From: Ectobacillus sp. JY-23
GTDB taxonomy: Bacteria > Bacillota > Bacilli > Bacillales > Bacillaceae_G
Assembly (NCBI RefSeq): GCF_023022965.1
Contig: NZ_CP095462.1
Coordinates: 434,001 to 498,000, forward strand
Reading direction: 5' to 3'
DNA length: 64,000 bases
The translations under genes were made by a program, and so were the position numbers. The notes below the pieces were generated by a model. It ran no database searches, was not told the DNA's origin, and was given only the letters and a program-made list of their open reading frames with translations. Each line of letters starts with the position of its first letter. Position 1 is the first letter of the stretch. Below, piece by piece: positions 33,506-41,666 of the stretch.

Positions 33506-34633
33506 TTACAATTCAGGGAATTCAATCGCATGCACTACATCATACAAACTAAGATCAATGTCCACTGGTTGATGTAAAGCAATCTTGGCGAGCTGCCAGC
33601 CGAGATAAGGGCCCATTGTTAAACCAGAAGCACCTAACCCATTTGCAATTAATAATCCGTTGTAGCCTGGCATACGTCCGATTACAGGTAAAAATCCAGG
33701 TGTGAACGGTCTGAAGCCGACCTTAACTTCAGTAAGTGTTGCATTAGAAAGTCCCGGTGCAACCGCAACTGCTTTACCAATTACTTCATTCACACCACCT
33801 ACCGTGACACGCAAATCCCAGTTGGGATGATCCTCATGGGTAGCACCCGCCACTATTTGTCCATTCTCAAAAGCCAGTAAATATTGATTATTTGGTGGCA
33901 TCACAACAGGCCATTCTCCTGTGCTAGTCTCTTCTAACTGAAGATGTGCAATTTGCGCTTTTTGGTGCGAAACAAGAAAATTTACTCCAAGGGGGGCCAA
34001 TACTTCGTTTGCCCAGGCACCTGCCGTTACCAACACCTCGTCAGCATCAAGCGTTTCTTCTCCTACCTTGACGCCCCTTATATGTTGTTTATCATAAAGC
34101 AATGTTGCGCTGCCGTACAGGACGGAAGCACCTGCTTTTTGAGCAGCCCTTATTAGTGCATCTCTTAAAGCACGTCCATTCACACGTGCGCCGCCGCTTA
34201 CGTGAACAGCAGCATATTCGGGTGCCAATACTGAAAACTTCGCGCCTGTTTCTTCGGACGACAGCCTTGTAACCCTTCCTATCTCCGGTGCGTCTTCTAA
34301 ACGTTTACGAGCACGCTCTTCTATCTTTTCTAATTTATCTGCATCTGTGTGTAAACTGAGTGCACCGACCTTTTTATAGCTTGTATCCATCTCACCCCAA
34401 TGTGCAAGCTCTTGTATAAGCGGTTCGTAATAAGCAGCTCCCTTTTTAACAAGTTGATACCAAGCTTGATTACGACGCTGTGACAACCAAGGACAAATGA
34501 TGCCAGCTGCAACTGCAGTTGCTTGTCCGGGGTCTTGTCGGTCAATTAATATGACAGAGACGCCTTCTTTTGCAAGATGATAAGCGGCGGAAGCGCCTAA
34601 AATACCGCCGCCAATCACAATATAATTTTTCAT
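33506..34633 (-). CDS. DadA-like FAD-dependent D-amino-acid dehydrogenase/oxidase
   Basis: This DAO-family flavoenzyme oxidises D-amino acids or glycine-type substrates. The 375-residue product has the N-terminal Rossmann motif YIVIGGGILGASAAYHLA followed by the acidic VILIDR, the FAD-contact segment TAVAAGIICPWLSQRR, and the C-terminal GLLIANGLGASGLTMGPYLG that closes the flavin site. The start is ATG 34633, six bases after AAAAGGTG; the longer frame crosses an AT dinucleotide run and has no RBS. It is near the heme-efflux genes but in a separate unit. Confidence 0.9.
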   Translation of the reverse strand: MKNYIVIGGGILGASAAYHLAKEGVSVILIDRQDPGQATAVAAGIICPWLSQRRNQAWYQLVKKGAAYYEPLIQELAHWGEMDTSYKKVGALSLHTDADKLEKIEERARKRLEDAPEIGRVTRLSSEETGAKFSVLAPEYAAVHVSGGARVNGRALRDALIRAAQKAGASVLYGSATLLYDKQHIRGVKVGEETLDADEVLVTAGAWANEVLAPLGVNFLVSHQKAQIAHLQLEETSTGEWPVVMPPNNQYLLAFENGQIVAGATHEDHPNWDLRVTVGGVNEVIGKAVAVAPGLSNATLTEVKVGFRPFTPGFLPVIGRMPGYNGLLIANGLGASGLTMGPYLGWQLAKIALHQPVDIDLSLYDVVHAIEFPEL

Positions 34634-34724
34634 GGCAAACACCTTTTTCATATGAATTCTTTCTATATATATATATATATTGTACTTCATCTCGCAAGAT
34701 AAAATCATCTCTTGTTTGATACGA

Positions 34725-35399
34725 TTAGTTGTATAAAACACCATCTTTAATTGTCACAATGCGATCACATACATCTAACACCCGTTCATCATGCGTGACC
34801 ATCACAGCCGCTTTTCCTCTTGTTTTGACTTCTTGTGCCAACATCTCGACGATTTCTCGCCCTCGTTTTGAATCCAAACTTGCGGTTGGTTCGTCTGCTA
34901 AAATAATAGCCGGATCGTTCATAAAAGCACGAGCGATAGCCACACGTTGTCGTTCTCCTCCTGACAAGTGTTCGGGGTAATGTCGTATACGGTGTGCAAG
35001 CCCTAAACGTTCTAATAAAATCTTTGCTTTTTCCTCCTCTTGTTTCCCCATGTTTTTTGCCAGTCTCGGTACTAGCAATAATTGATCCAATATATGCAGA
35101 TACGGAACTAGATTCGCTGCTTGAAATACAAAACCAATATCGTGAATACGAACATCATGTAGCTCGTTTGAAGAAAGGTGGGTGATATCATGTCCGTTAA
35201 TTGCTATTGTCCCTCCTGAAGGCGTCAGCAAGGCACCTGCAATGGATAAAAAGGTGCTTTTTCCAGAACCTGAAGGTCCCATTACTGCGACAAATTCTCC
35301 TTGTTTGACACGGAGTGAAACCTCATGCAGTGCAGTGACTGCTGTTTCACCTTCCCCATATACTTTGCTAATGTTTTCAAGTACAAGTTTATCGGTCAT
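34725..35399 (-). CDS. hrtA: Heme-efflux ABC transporter ATP-binding protein HrtA
   Basis: This is the MacB/LolD-type ATPase of the HrtAB heme exporter. The 224-residue product contains Walker A (GPSGSGKSTF), a Q-loop (FVFQAANLVPYL), the signature HLSGGERQRVAIARA, Walker B (ILADEPTASLD) and the H-switch VTHDERV. Its ATG overlaps the stop of hrtB by four bases. Assignment to HrtA rests on the adjacent hrtB-like permease, the HssRS genes and a putative HssR direct repeat in front of hrtB. The gene order B-A differs from the usual A-B. Confidence 0.82.
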   Translation of the reverse strand: MTDKLVLENISKVYGEGETAVTALHEVSLRVKQGEFVAVMGPSGSGKSTFLSIAGALLTPSGGTIAINGHDITHLSSNELHDVRIHDIGFVFQAANLVPYLHILDQLLLVPRLAKNMGKQEEEKAKILLERLGLAHRIRHYPEHLSGGERQRVAIARAFMNDPAIILADEPTASLDSKRGREIVEMLAQEVKTRGKAAVMVTHDERVLDVCDRIVTIKDGVLYN

Positions 35400-36496
35400 A
35401 CTTCCATCCTCCCAATCGCTTCAATAGCATCTATTTTTGCAATGCGGCGCAACGATAATAGAGCCCCGCCTACCGCTACAGTGATGAGCAGCCCAGAATA
35501 CTGAAGTAGCATGCTGCCGTTCAGCTCAAACGGTATACTAGCTGGAAGTAAGGCGCTCGTTCCAAAAGTAAGAAGAATGCTCACGATTACAGCTCCGCTC
35601 GCAAGTAAAAGAACCTGACCAATCAAATTTTTTGCTAAGTAAGAGGTTTTGGCGCCAATTGCTTTTAATATGCCGAACTGATTTGTTTTTTGCAGTGTAA
35701 TTACGTAAAAGAACACCGCTTGTACAAATGCTGCAATAATGACCAGAAATGTGATCATCATGGTAAGTGATCCCTGTTCTTCCTTATAGCCAGGAATACC
35801 GTTGGTTGCCTCTTCCTTTGTTATCACCTCTACATCTGAAATCTTTGTTTCCAAGGTTTTCTTTATATTAGGAGTTCCCTCTATAACAATTGCATTATAA
35901 GAAGGCTTCGTTTGTTTTCCAGTAAGCTTCATTAAGTTTTGGAAGCTTTCATTATCTGTATACAAAACGGGCATATGACTAAACATCTGTCCTTTTGCAA
36001 ATCCGATGATCTTGACTTGGATCCCACTATCCTCGTTTTTTAATATATCACCAATTTTAACGCCGTTTTCTTTTAAGGATACATCAGCAATGACCTCTTG
36101 TTTGCTAACCTGCCCTAAACTTTTTCCTTCTGTGACTGTGGGCATCAGTATACTGTCTGCCTCTGTCCCAAAAACAGTAACATCGATTTTCTTGTTTTGT
36201 TTCTCTGTCGTTAGTGTTAGAGTGGTTTGTGTTAATGGGGCGGCTTGTTTCGCATGCTGCTGCACTTCCTCTAATAAAGTGGGTGGGAGTACGGACCTAG
36301 CAAGCTTTTGCTCTGCTTGTTTTTGTAGAAGTACATAATCTCCCTTTATATTTTTCATAGCAGATGCGTTATCCAGGGCAAGACCATTCGCCAATCCCGA
36401 TACAATGAACGTCAGCCATGAGACAAGCAGCATAATACATCCAATTAACAGATAGCGAAATTTTCCGTGCCTTAATTCTCTTATTGCTAAAAACAT
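35396..36496 (-). CDS. hrtB: Heme-efflux ABC transporter permease HrtB (FtsX-like)
   Basis: This 366-residue FtsX/MacB-family permease has one N-terminal helix (RYLLIGCIMLLVSWLTFIV), a long extracytoplasmic domain (residues ~45-235) and three C-terminal helices (LTMMITFLVIIAAFVQAVFF; VLLLASGAVIVSILLTFG; LLQYSGLLITVAVGGALL). The start is ATG 36496, nine bases after GGAG; upstream in-frame ATGs would place the HssR repeats inside the gene. Together with HrtA it should pump excess heme outward from the membrane. It is the first gene of the operon. Confidence 0.82.
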   Translation of the reverse strand: MFLAIRELRHGKFRYLLIGCIMLLVSWLTFIVSGLANGLALDNASAMKNIKGDYVLLQKQAEQKLARSVLPPTLLEEVQQHAKQAAPLTQTTLTLTTEKQNKKIDVTVFGTEADSILMPTVTEGKSLGQVSKQEVIADVSLKENGVKIGDILKNEDSGIQVKIIGFAKGQMFSHMPVLYTDNESFQNLMKLTGKQTKPSYNAIVIEGTPNIKKTLETKISDVEVITKEEATNGIPGYKEEQGSLTMMITFLVIIAAFVQAVFFYVITLQKTNQFGILKAIGAKTSYLAKNLIGQVLLLASGAVIVSILLTFGTSALLPASIPFELNGSMLLQYSGLLITVAVGGALLSLRRIAKIDAIEAIGRMEV

Positions 36497-36557
36497 CTCA
36501 TTCAACTCCATTTCCTTGTTTGTAGGTAACTTCTCTACAAGAACATGGTAAAAAAAG

Positions 36558-36577
36558 AACATGAACACAATGTGAAC
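36558..36577 (-). promoter_or_regulatory. Putative HssR direct repeat upstream of hrtBA
   Basis: On the minus strand the tandem GTTCACATT-GT-GTTCATGTT has an 11-bp period. It closely follows the HssR box known from Staphylococcus (GTTCATATT-N2-GTTCATATT, from memory). It lies about 60 bases before hrtB. Confidence 0.75.
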
Positions 36578-36609
36578 AACTATTTACGTTTGATAAAATC
36601 ACTAAAAAA

Positions 36610-36641
36610 CGGGACAACACGACCTTGGCCGCTTTGTCCCG
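36610..36641 (-). terminator. hssRS terminator
   Basis: CGGGACAA / TTGTCCCG is followed by TTTTTTAG on the minus strand. It separates hssS from the hrtB promoter. Confidence 0.8.
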
Positions 36642-36644
36642 CTT

Positions 36645-38024
36645 TCAGCGTGGAAGTATAACTTGGAAGACAGTACCTTTTCCTACCTCGCTTTGTACTG
36701 TAATCGTTCCTTTATGTAGATAGATAATTTTCTTCACGATGGAAAGACCTAGCCCACTTCCACTTTCTTTTCTTGTTCGAGCTTTATCACCTTTATAATA
36801 TCGATCAAATATATAAGGCATATCCTCTTCATGGATTCCCTGCCCTGTATCTTGTATCGTTACTTGAATAGCAGCTTTGTCCATCATACGAACCGATATG
36901 AAAATTGTGCCACCTGATTCTGTAAACTTAATGCTGTTTTGAATCAGATTGAGCCAGACCTGATGCAAAAAGCGCTTGTCACCTTTTATATATGTAGATG
37001 GCACATCCATCTCAATTCCCAATTCTTTTTCACGCCAAGACCAGGCGGCAGCATGAATAATTTGTTGAATTTGTTCTCCTATATCAAACGTCGTCCACTC
37101 CAATATATCGCGCTCTTTATCCAAAGAAGCTAAAAGGAGCAATTGCTTACTCATAACAGACATGCGCCGGCTTTCTTCCTCTATAATAGCAGCATATTGT
37201 TTTCGTTCTTCTTCCGTTACATGCTCCGTGCGCAAAGCATGTGAAAAGCCCTGAATAGAAGTGAGTGGCGACTGAATTTCATGAGAAACATTTGCAACAA
37301 ATTCTTGTCGCATCTCTTCTAAACGTTGGATACTTTCTGTCATACGTTCAAATGATGTTGCTAATGTTCCAATTTCATCCTTCCGATCAACTGCAAGCTG
37401 TATATCATAATCTCCTTGGGCAATTTTCGTCGTTGCTTTCGTTAAAATTTGAATAGGTCTTACAATATATCGTGTGCCAATGAAGATGAACAGCACTGTC
37501 AAAATCAAGCTCAGTACCAGTAATTGCGCAAAAAAGATGCGCATTTCTCCAAACTGCAATTCGACATCGGGACGAATAAACAAGGCATATTTGTTGCCAT
37601 CTATCTCAAAGGGAACACCGATGGTATTAATTAATTCATCATCAAAAAAACCAGTAATGAACAAACGCTTTGGAAAATTCTTAATACCATGATACACTTG
37701 TCCGTCTAATACAGTTGCAACGACAGTGTGTGGCAGGTATTTAGTTTTAAACGCACTACCATAGTAAGCATCTTGTCCTCGCTCATTTGTTATATGAATT
37801 TGATAACCTGAATGAGCAACAGTCTTGAGATAGTCAGACAGGGAGATACTGGGGAGAGTAGACGCAAACGCTGCAGTTTCTTCGGCAATTTTAGTGATTT
37901 TTTTGTCATTGAATGGTTTTAAATACACTTGATAATACGCGTTGGCTAGAAAAAAAGCGAGTAAACTGCTACTAATTAAAATACAGATAGCCGTTAACAC
38001 AAAGCGAATATATAATGTCTTCAA
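36645..38024 (-). CDS. hssS: Heme-responsive sensor histidine kinase HssS
   Basis: The 459-residue membrane kinase has TM1 at residues ~8-30, an extracytoplasmic sensor (to ~165) containing YHGIKNFPKRLFITGFFDDE, which closely resembles the HssS segment YHGIK...FVTGFFD, then TM2 (LVLSLILTVLFIFIGTRY), HAMP, HisKA (FVANVSHEIQSPLTSIQGFS) and HATPase (NLIQNSIKFTESGG; DTGQGI; SGSGLGLSIVKK). It overlaps hssR by four bases. It activates HssR in response to heme stress. Confidence 0.88.
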   Translation of the reverse strand: MKTLYIRFVLTAICILISSSLLAFFLANAYYQVYLKPFNDKKITKIAEETAAFASTLPSISLSDYLKTVAHSGYQIHITNERGQDAYYGSAFKTKYLPHTVVATVLDGQVYHGIKNFPKRLFITGFFDDELINTIGVPFEIDGNKYALFIRPDVELQFGEMRIFFAQLLVLSLILTVLFIFIGTRYIVRPIQILTKATTKIAQGDYDIQLAVDRKDEIGTLATSFERMTESIQRLEEMRQEFVANVSHEIQSPLTSIQGFSHALRTEHVTEEERKQYAAIIEEESRRMSVMSKQLLLLASLDKERDILEWTTFDIGEQIQQIIHAAAWSWREKELGIEMDVPSTYIKGDKRFLHQVWLNLIQNSIKFTESGGTIFISVRMMDKAAIQVTIQDTGQGIHEEDMPYIFDRYYKGDKARTRKESGSGLGLSIVKKIIYLHKGTITVQSEVGKGTVFQVILPR

Positions 38025-38698
38025 AAGGCCTTCACCTCTAATTTATAGCCTACTCCCCGAACAGTAGAGATCATAAATGCATGTGTTCGATTAGAAAAGC
38101 GTTCCCGTAAACGTTTCACATGTACATCGACGGTACGAGCATCTCCTTCAAAGTCTATTCCCCAAATCAAATCAATTAACTGCTCACGCGTGAACGTCCG
38201 TCCTGGGTTACTCGCAAGTTGTGCCAAAAGCTCGAATTCTTTGAGCGGCAATAAGATGGTACTTCCTCCGCATCGTACTTCATAACTTCTTCGATCAATT
38301 AACGTATCTCCAACTGTAATAGTATCTGCATGTACAAGTTGATAACGCCGCAACAATGCTTTTACCCGAAATAGCAACTCTTTTGGCTCGAACGGCTTTA
38401 CCAAATAATCGTCTGTTCCCGCTAAAAATCCCCGCTCTTTATCAAGGAGCTGTTCTTTGGCTGACAAAATGATAACGGGTATATCAAAATGACTTCGAAT
38501 TTCTGCGCATAACTCATACCCATTTTTATGGGGCATCATAATATCAACGATAGCTAAGTGAATAGTTTCCGTTTCTAAGAGGTGTGAAGCAACGGCACCG
38601 TCTTCCGCTTCTAGTAAAAGATAGCCTTCTTGCTGTAAATAATGACGCATTAGCTTACGAATATGTATATCATCATCTGCAATCAATATGTGTATCAT
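38021..38698 (-). CDS. hssR: Heme response regulator HssR (OmpR family)
   Basis: The 225-residue response regulator has a receiver domain with acidic pocket (ADDD), phospho-Asp in LAIVDIMMPHKNG, Thr/Ser and Lys (ILSAKEQ; YLVKPFEP), and an OmpR/PhoB winged helix (LPLKEFELLAQLASNPGRTF; VDVHVKRLRERF; TVRGVGYKLE). It is the first gene of hssRS. Its predicted target is the direct repeat in front of hrtBA. The size equals that of HssR. Confidence 0.88.
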   Translation of the reverse strand: MIHILIADDDIHIRKLMRHYLQQEGYLLLEAEDGAVASHLLETETIHLAIVDIMMPHKNGYELCAEIRSHFDIPVIILSAKEQLLDKERGFLAGTDDYLVKPFEPKELLFRVKALLRRYQLVHADTITVGDTLIDRRSYEVRCGGSTILLPLKEFELLAQLASNPGRTFTREQLIDLIWGIDFEGDARTVDVHVKRLRERFSNRTHAFMISTVRGVGYKLEVKAF

Positions 38699-38817
38699 TC
38701 ATTTCACTCCCTATTCCATCCATGCTAGTATTAGCATGTCCTTTACAAAGATAGCACATCATTGTTTCTATGGTACAACATCTTTATGAATAGAAGATGA
38801 ACAAAACCATACAAAAA

Positions 38818-38839
38818 AAGAAGAGCATATGCTCTTCTT
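38818..38839. terminator. Palindromic terminator downstream of the DUF2653 gene
   Basis: A perfect 22-bp palindrome with half-site AAGAAGAGCAT has a T run on the minus strand and overlaps the stop codon. Confidence 0.85.
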
Positions 38840-39128
38840 AAAATGTCGCAATGGCGATAATACCCTCGTCCTCATGAAGCTCCAGTTGCAAACGAGCTGC
38901 AAATGGGTCTAGCCCACGTTCCTCTAACCATAAACGAAGTGCTTCGATTAAATTCGCCTTAATTAAAATTTGTGTGCGACCGTTTACTTCCACCTCTGCT
39001 GAAAACCCATATTCATCGTCATACATCAGTTCAGCTAAAACATCTGTAGGCGCTACTTGTCTTTTATCTGCAATATACATGCATAATGCATTAATAATTT
39101 CTTGCTCAGAAATTTTTACTGCTTCCAT
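38838..39128 (-). CDS. DUF2653 (YxcD-like) small protein
   Basis: This soluble 96-residue protein has an N-terminal helix (ISEQEIINALCMYIADKRQV), the segment VLAELMYDDEYGFSAEVEV (DUF2653 landmark) and an acidic C-terminus (LELHEDEGIIAIATF). It overlaps the end of the upstream Tim44-like gene by 13 bases, so both form one operon. Function is unknown; the pairing of the two in Bacillus suggests they work together. Confidence 0.8.
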   Translation of the reverse strand: MEAVKISEQEIINALCMYIADKRQVAPTDVLAELMYDDEYGFSAEVEVNGRTQILIKANLIEALRLWLEERGLDPFAARLQLELHEDEGIIAIATF

Positions 39129-39550
39129 GCTTCACGCTCTTTCTGACGTTTTTTCTTATACGCTTTAAATAGCTTGGCTGCAATCATAATGATACCTGCA
39201 AATAACATCATATTTATCATAAACGCTAAGACTGTTCCGATTGGACCAAGTCCTGCAAATAAACTACCTAACAATAAACCTCCAAGACCACCAAGTAACA
39301 AACCTTTGGCGAAGCTCCCCGCTTTGCTTTTGGGTTTGGTTGTAACCGATGGAGTTGGCTTAGAAGGTGTTGTTTGCTTAATATTAGAGTTTTGGCTTTT
39401 ATTTGTCGGAACCGTTTGGTTTTGACTTGGTGTAAATGAACGTTTCCCCGATTTATAGCCCTTTGCTGCAGCATAATCTACTGTTGTGAAACTAAGAGCC
39501 ACAAATGTAAGTGCAAACGCTGTAATCATTGCCATTATTTTGTTACGCAT
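39116..39550 (-). CDS. Exported/membrane protein with Tim44-like features
   Basis: The 144-residue product has a signal peptide (residues 5-28, ending DYAAAKG), a low-complexity Ser/Thr/Pro/Lys linker (40-75) and two hydrophobic Gly-rich segments (GLLLGGLGGLLLGSLFAGLG; LAFMINMMLFAGIIMIAAKL), then a basic tail (KAYKKKRQKEREAWK). Bacillus proteins with this layout are often annotated as Tim44-like preprotein translocase subunits, but the Tim44 domain itself is not present in full. The RBS AAGGAGAACATTCAC precedes ATG. Confidence 0.75.
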   Translation of the reverse strand: MRNKIMAMITAFALTFVALSFTTVDYAAAKGYKSGKRSFTPSQNQTVPTNKSQNSNIKQTTPSKPTPSVTTKPKSKAGSFAKGLLLGGLGGLLLGSLFAGLGPIGTVLAFMINMMLFAGIIMIAAKLFKAYKKKRQKEREAWKQ

Positions 39551-39785
39551 GTGAATGTTCTCCTTATGATGTATTTAGCTTGTCCATCTTAAAACAAGAA
39601 AAGTTTTCAAATAACAGCTCGTTTTAAGTTCCTATGAACCTATTATATGAACTTACAGAAAAGAAATCAAGTATAATTTGCTATATTCATATCTACTTTT
39701 CATATGACCTTCATCATCACTACTTGCATGAGTGTATCTGTTACATAATACGCTTCATTTTTTTATTATCTTTTGTATGTCACAA
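39551..39785. other. Divergent intergenic region with operator-like dyads
   Basis: The region separates the Tim44-like operon from the DUF1836 gene. It holds one copy of AAGTTC-N4-GAACCT (39626-39641) and a further half-site GAACTT (39649-39654). No gene is seen. Confidence 0.5.
39626..39641. promoter_or_regulatory. Dyad resembling the DUF1836 operator, copy 1
   Basis: AAGTTC-CTAT-GAACCT differs by one base in the arms from the dyad at 39815-39830. It lies about 80 bases upstream of the Tim44-like gene. Confidence 0.45.
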
Positions 39786-39814
39786 TTGACTTTCAGCTGT
39801 ACGCAAACTATGAT
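39786..39814 (+). promoter_or_regulatory. Sigma-A promoter of the DUF1836 gene
   Basis: TTGACT, a 17-base spacer and TATGAT lie 38 bases before the start codon. Confidence 0.7.
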
Positions 39815-39830
39815 AAGTTCATAAGAACTT
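39815..39830. promoter_or_regulatory. Palindromic operator at the DUF1836 transcription start
   Basis: AAGTTC-ATAA-GAACTT begins directly after the -10 box, an ideal site for a repressor. The downstream protein has a DNA-binding-like domain, so autoregulation is likely. Confidence 0.6.
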
Positions 39831-39851
39831 AAAAGAAATGGAGAAACGTTT

Positions 39852-40613
39852 ATGATTACCTTTCTTCTCACTAGAAAAGAAATGGCACACTTACTGTTGT
39901 CATTAAAAGGCTGGCACGAAAAACAGCCATTGACGATTATGCAAGAAGCCTGGCGCCGTATACATAAAGAAGAAGCAATTGATTCTCTTCTAGCGGGGGC
40001 TACATTATCTCCGGTATTAGAAAAAATCATGCGAACAAAAGAACAGGACATTGGTTTTTCATTGACGGAAATCTCAGCGCTCGGCAATCAAATTGAAAAT
40101 ACAAATTTTTCTCTTACTGCGTTACAAAACTGGGTAAAGCGCGATGTAAAGGAGATGGTTAGTACACCTCAACGTGGTAAAAAATACGCACTGGAGCAAG
40201 TGGCACTCTTATTTATAGTCGAGGATTTAAAAACTGCTCTTGATTTTGAATCGATTCGTAAATTGCTTCAATTAATTGTGAATGATCCGGATAACAGAGA
40301 TGATGATTTAATTAATCCTATTTTTTTGTACGAAGCATACTCATCTTTGTTCGAAGAGCTTACACATGACGATAAGGTATATATAGAAACAGACAAAAGT
40401 ACCATTGCATGTATTGAAGAGACCATTAAAGCTAAAGCAGCAGAACTGGCTGTGTCTTTTCCAAATACAACCGAAACACAGCGCGAGGCCATTCGGAATG
40501 TGATTATTATTGCTACTTTATCCGTTCATACTGCTTATTTTCAAATGATGGCCAAGCGTTATTTATCTGCCACGCTTTTTTTGCAAAATATGCAACTTTC
40601 CCAGGATATATAA
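39852..40613 (+). CDS. DUF1836-domain putative transcription regulator
   Basis: This 253-residue protein has a DUF1836 domain at about residues 70-150: FSLTEISALGNQIENTNFSL, then LQNWVKRDVKEM and QVALLFIVEDLKTALDFESI, reminiscent of a MerR-type winged helix. A helical C-terminal region follows (FPNTTETQREAIRNVIIIAT). The RBS GGAGAAACGTTT precedes ATG. The gene has a sigma-A promoter with a palindrome at the start site, and a related dyad lies near the Tim44-like operon, suggesting both as targets. The ligand is unknown. Confidence 0.75.
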   Translation: MITFLLTRKEMAHLLLSLKGWHEKQPLTIMQEAWRRIHKEEAIDSLLAGATLSPVLEKIMRTKEQDIGFSLTEISALGNQIENTNFSLTALQNWVKRDVKEMVSTPQRGKKYALEQVALLFIVEDLKTALDFESIRKLLQLIVNDPDNRDDDLINPIFLYEAYSSLFEELTHDDKVYIETDKSTIACIEETIKAKAAELAVSFPNTTETQREAIRNVIIIATLSVHTAYFQMMAKRYLSATLFLQNMQLSQDI

Positions 40614-40640
40614 AAAACACACCGATATGGTGTGTTTTTT
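40612..40640. terminator. Bidirectional terminator
   Basis: AAAAAACACACC-GATAT-GGTGTGTTTTTT lies between the convergent DUF1836 and hydrolase genes. Confidence 0.9.
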
Positions 40641-41484
40641 ATATACGATTTACTTGTCTCCATACGCGCGCCAAACCATCGGTTACTGTATCAATAATAT
40701 CTGGATCGCGAAAATAACCCGCATGCGACAAAGGATTCCAGCTTGTTAAGAGGTTTCCCACATTAACGGGCTTGTCCGCTGTGACAGCACGCTTGTAGCT
40801 CTCATTTACATCTCGGAGCGGATAGGACATCATATCATCCTTGTCATAAAAATTAATCCACTCCCCATGTACCTTTGGATATAAATCAGCCAAAGCAGCA
40901 GCTGGGATATTAACCGGGCGGTCAAAGTTATAATAGCGAAGACTCCACAGTGAAAGAGTAGTCCCCATGGTATAAAACAAAGCGAGTGTATCTCCTCGCT
41001 CCAGCGGGGAGCTTGGACATACTACTGAATTCGTGCAATTTTTTTGCAAATCATAAAAGTAATTGCTTGCAACAGCCGAGCCGAGGCTATGAGAAATCAC
41101 ACAAAGCGGTGCACGTTCCCCTGCTAGTTCTGAAAGTGCGTGCAGTGTATCACCAATTCTCATATGAATTCGTTCATAGTTATGAGAGCCATCTGACACA
41201 GGTTGATATGCAATAGCATCCGCCAAGTATTGCATCAAAAAACGGCGTAACGTTTTATAGCGAAGTTTATGACGAACCACAAGTTTCTCGTATAATTCCT
41301 CTTCTTTGGGCGTAAAGATGTCTGCCCAATACACAGGACGCACAATAAGCTGCGTTTCGGCGCTGTCTGTCCATTGTTCAATCTTTTTAGCAAAGCTGTT
41401 TTGTAGCTTCATCACCATATCTTCTGCATATTCCTGCTTTTGTGTTCCCATTCCGTGAATGATAGTAGCAGCCACCTTTTGCAT
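40639..41484 (-). CDS. Alpha/beta-hydrolase-fold esterase-like protein
   Basis: The 281-residue protein has an oxyanion-region N-terminus (ATIIHGMGTQKQEYAED) and the nucleophile elbow VISHSLGSAVASNYFYD (residues ~125-141). It has no signal peptide. Later segments (GTTLSLWSLRYYNF; YDKDDMMSYPL) probably carry the acid and His (PLSHAGYFRDPDI). It resembles uncharacterised lipase/PGAP1-like esterases; the substrate is unknown. The start ATG follows AGGGGGAATAAGT. Confidence 0.75.
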   Translation of the reverse strand: MQKVAATIIHGMGTQKQEYAEDMVMKLQNSFAKKIEQWTDSAETQLIVRPVYWADIFTPKEEELYEKLVVRHKLRYKTLRRFLMQYLADAIAYQPVSDGSHNYERIHMRIGDTLHALSELAGERAPLCVISHSLGSAVASNYFYDLQKNCTNSVVCPSSPLERGDTLALFYTMGTTLSLWSLRYYNFDRPVNIPAAALADLYPKVHGEWINFYDKDDMMSYPLRDVNESYKRAVTADKPVNVGNLLTSWNPLSHAGYFRDPDIIDTVTDGLARVWRQVNRI

Positions 41485-41525
41485 ACTTATTCCCCCTAAG
41501 TATGTATCATTTATTTCTCACATCT

Positions 41526-41666
41526 TCACAAGAAGAAAACGTATTTACGGGTAGTTTCATAGACATCTATCGCTTGTTTTGGATTAGGACCGTACGATAT
41601 GTCTTTTATATCGCGTTCACATCCTAGAAGTGTGACAAATAATATGATCATAAAAAGTCTTTTCAT
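41526..41666 (-). CDS. 46-residue lipoprotein
   Basis: ATG 41666 overlaps the stop of the upstream hydrolase (ATGA). The product MKRLFMIILFVTLLGCERDI has a lipobox TLLGC at 12-16, leaving a mature peptide of only 31 residues ending KYVFFL. Coupled translation and a clean signal sequence make it likely real. It may be a small membrane-tethered accessory of the hydrolase; function is unknown. Confidence 0.7.
   Translation of the reverse strand: MKRLFMIILFVTLLGCERDIKDISYGPNPKQAIDVYETTRKYVFFL

Noticed and set aside
34662-34680. TA dinucleotide run before the DadA-like gene
   Set aside because: A short simple repeat in an AT-rich gap; no dyad partner or promoter role could be argued.
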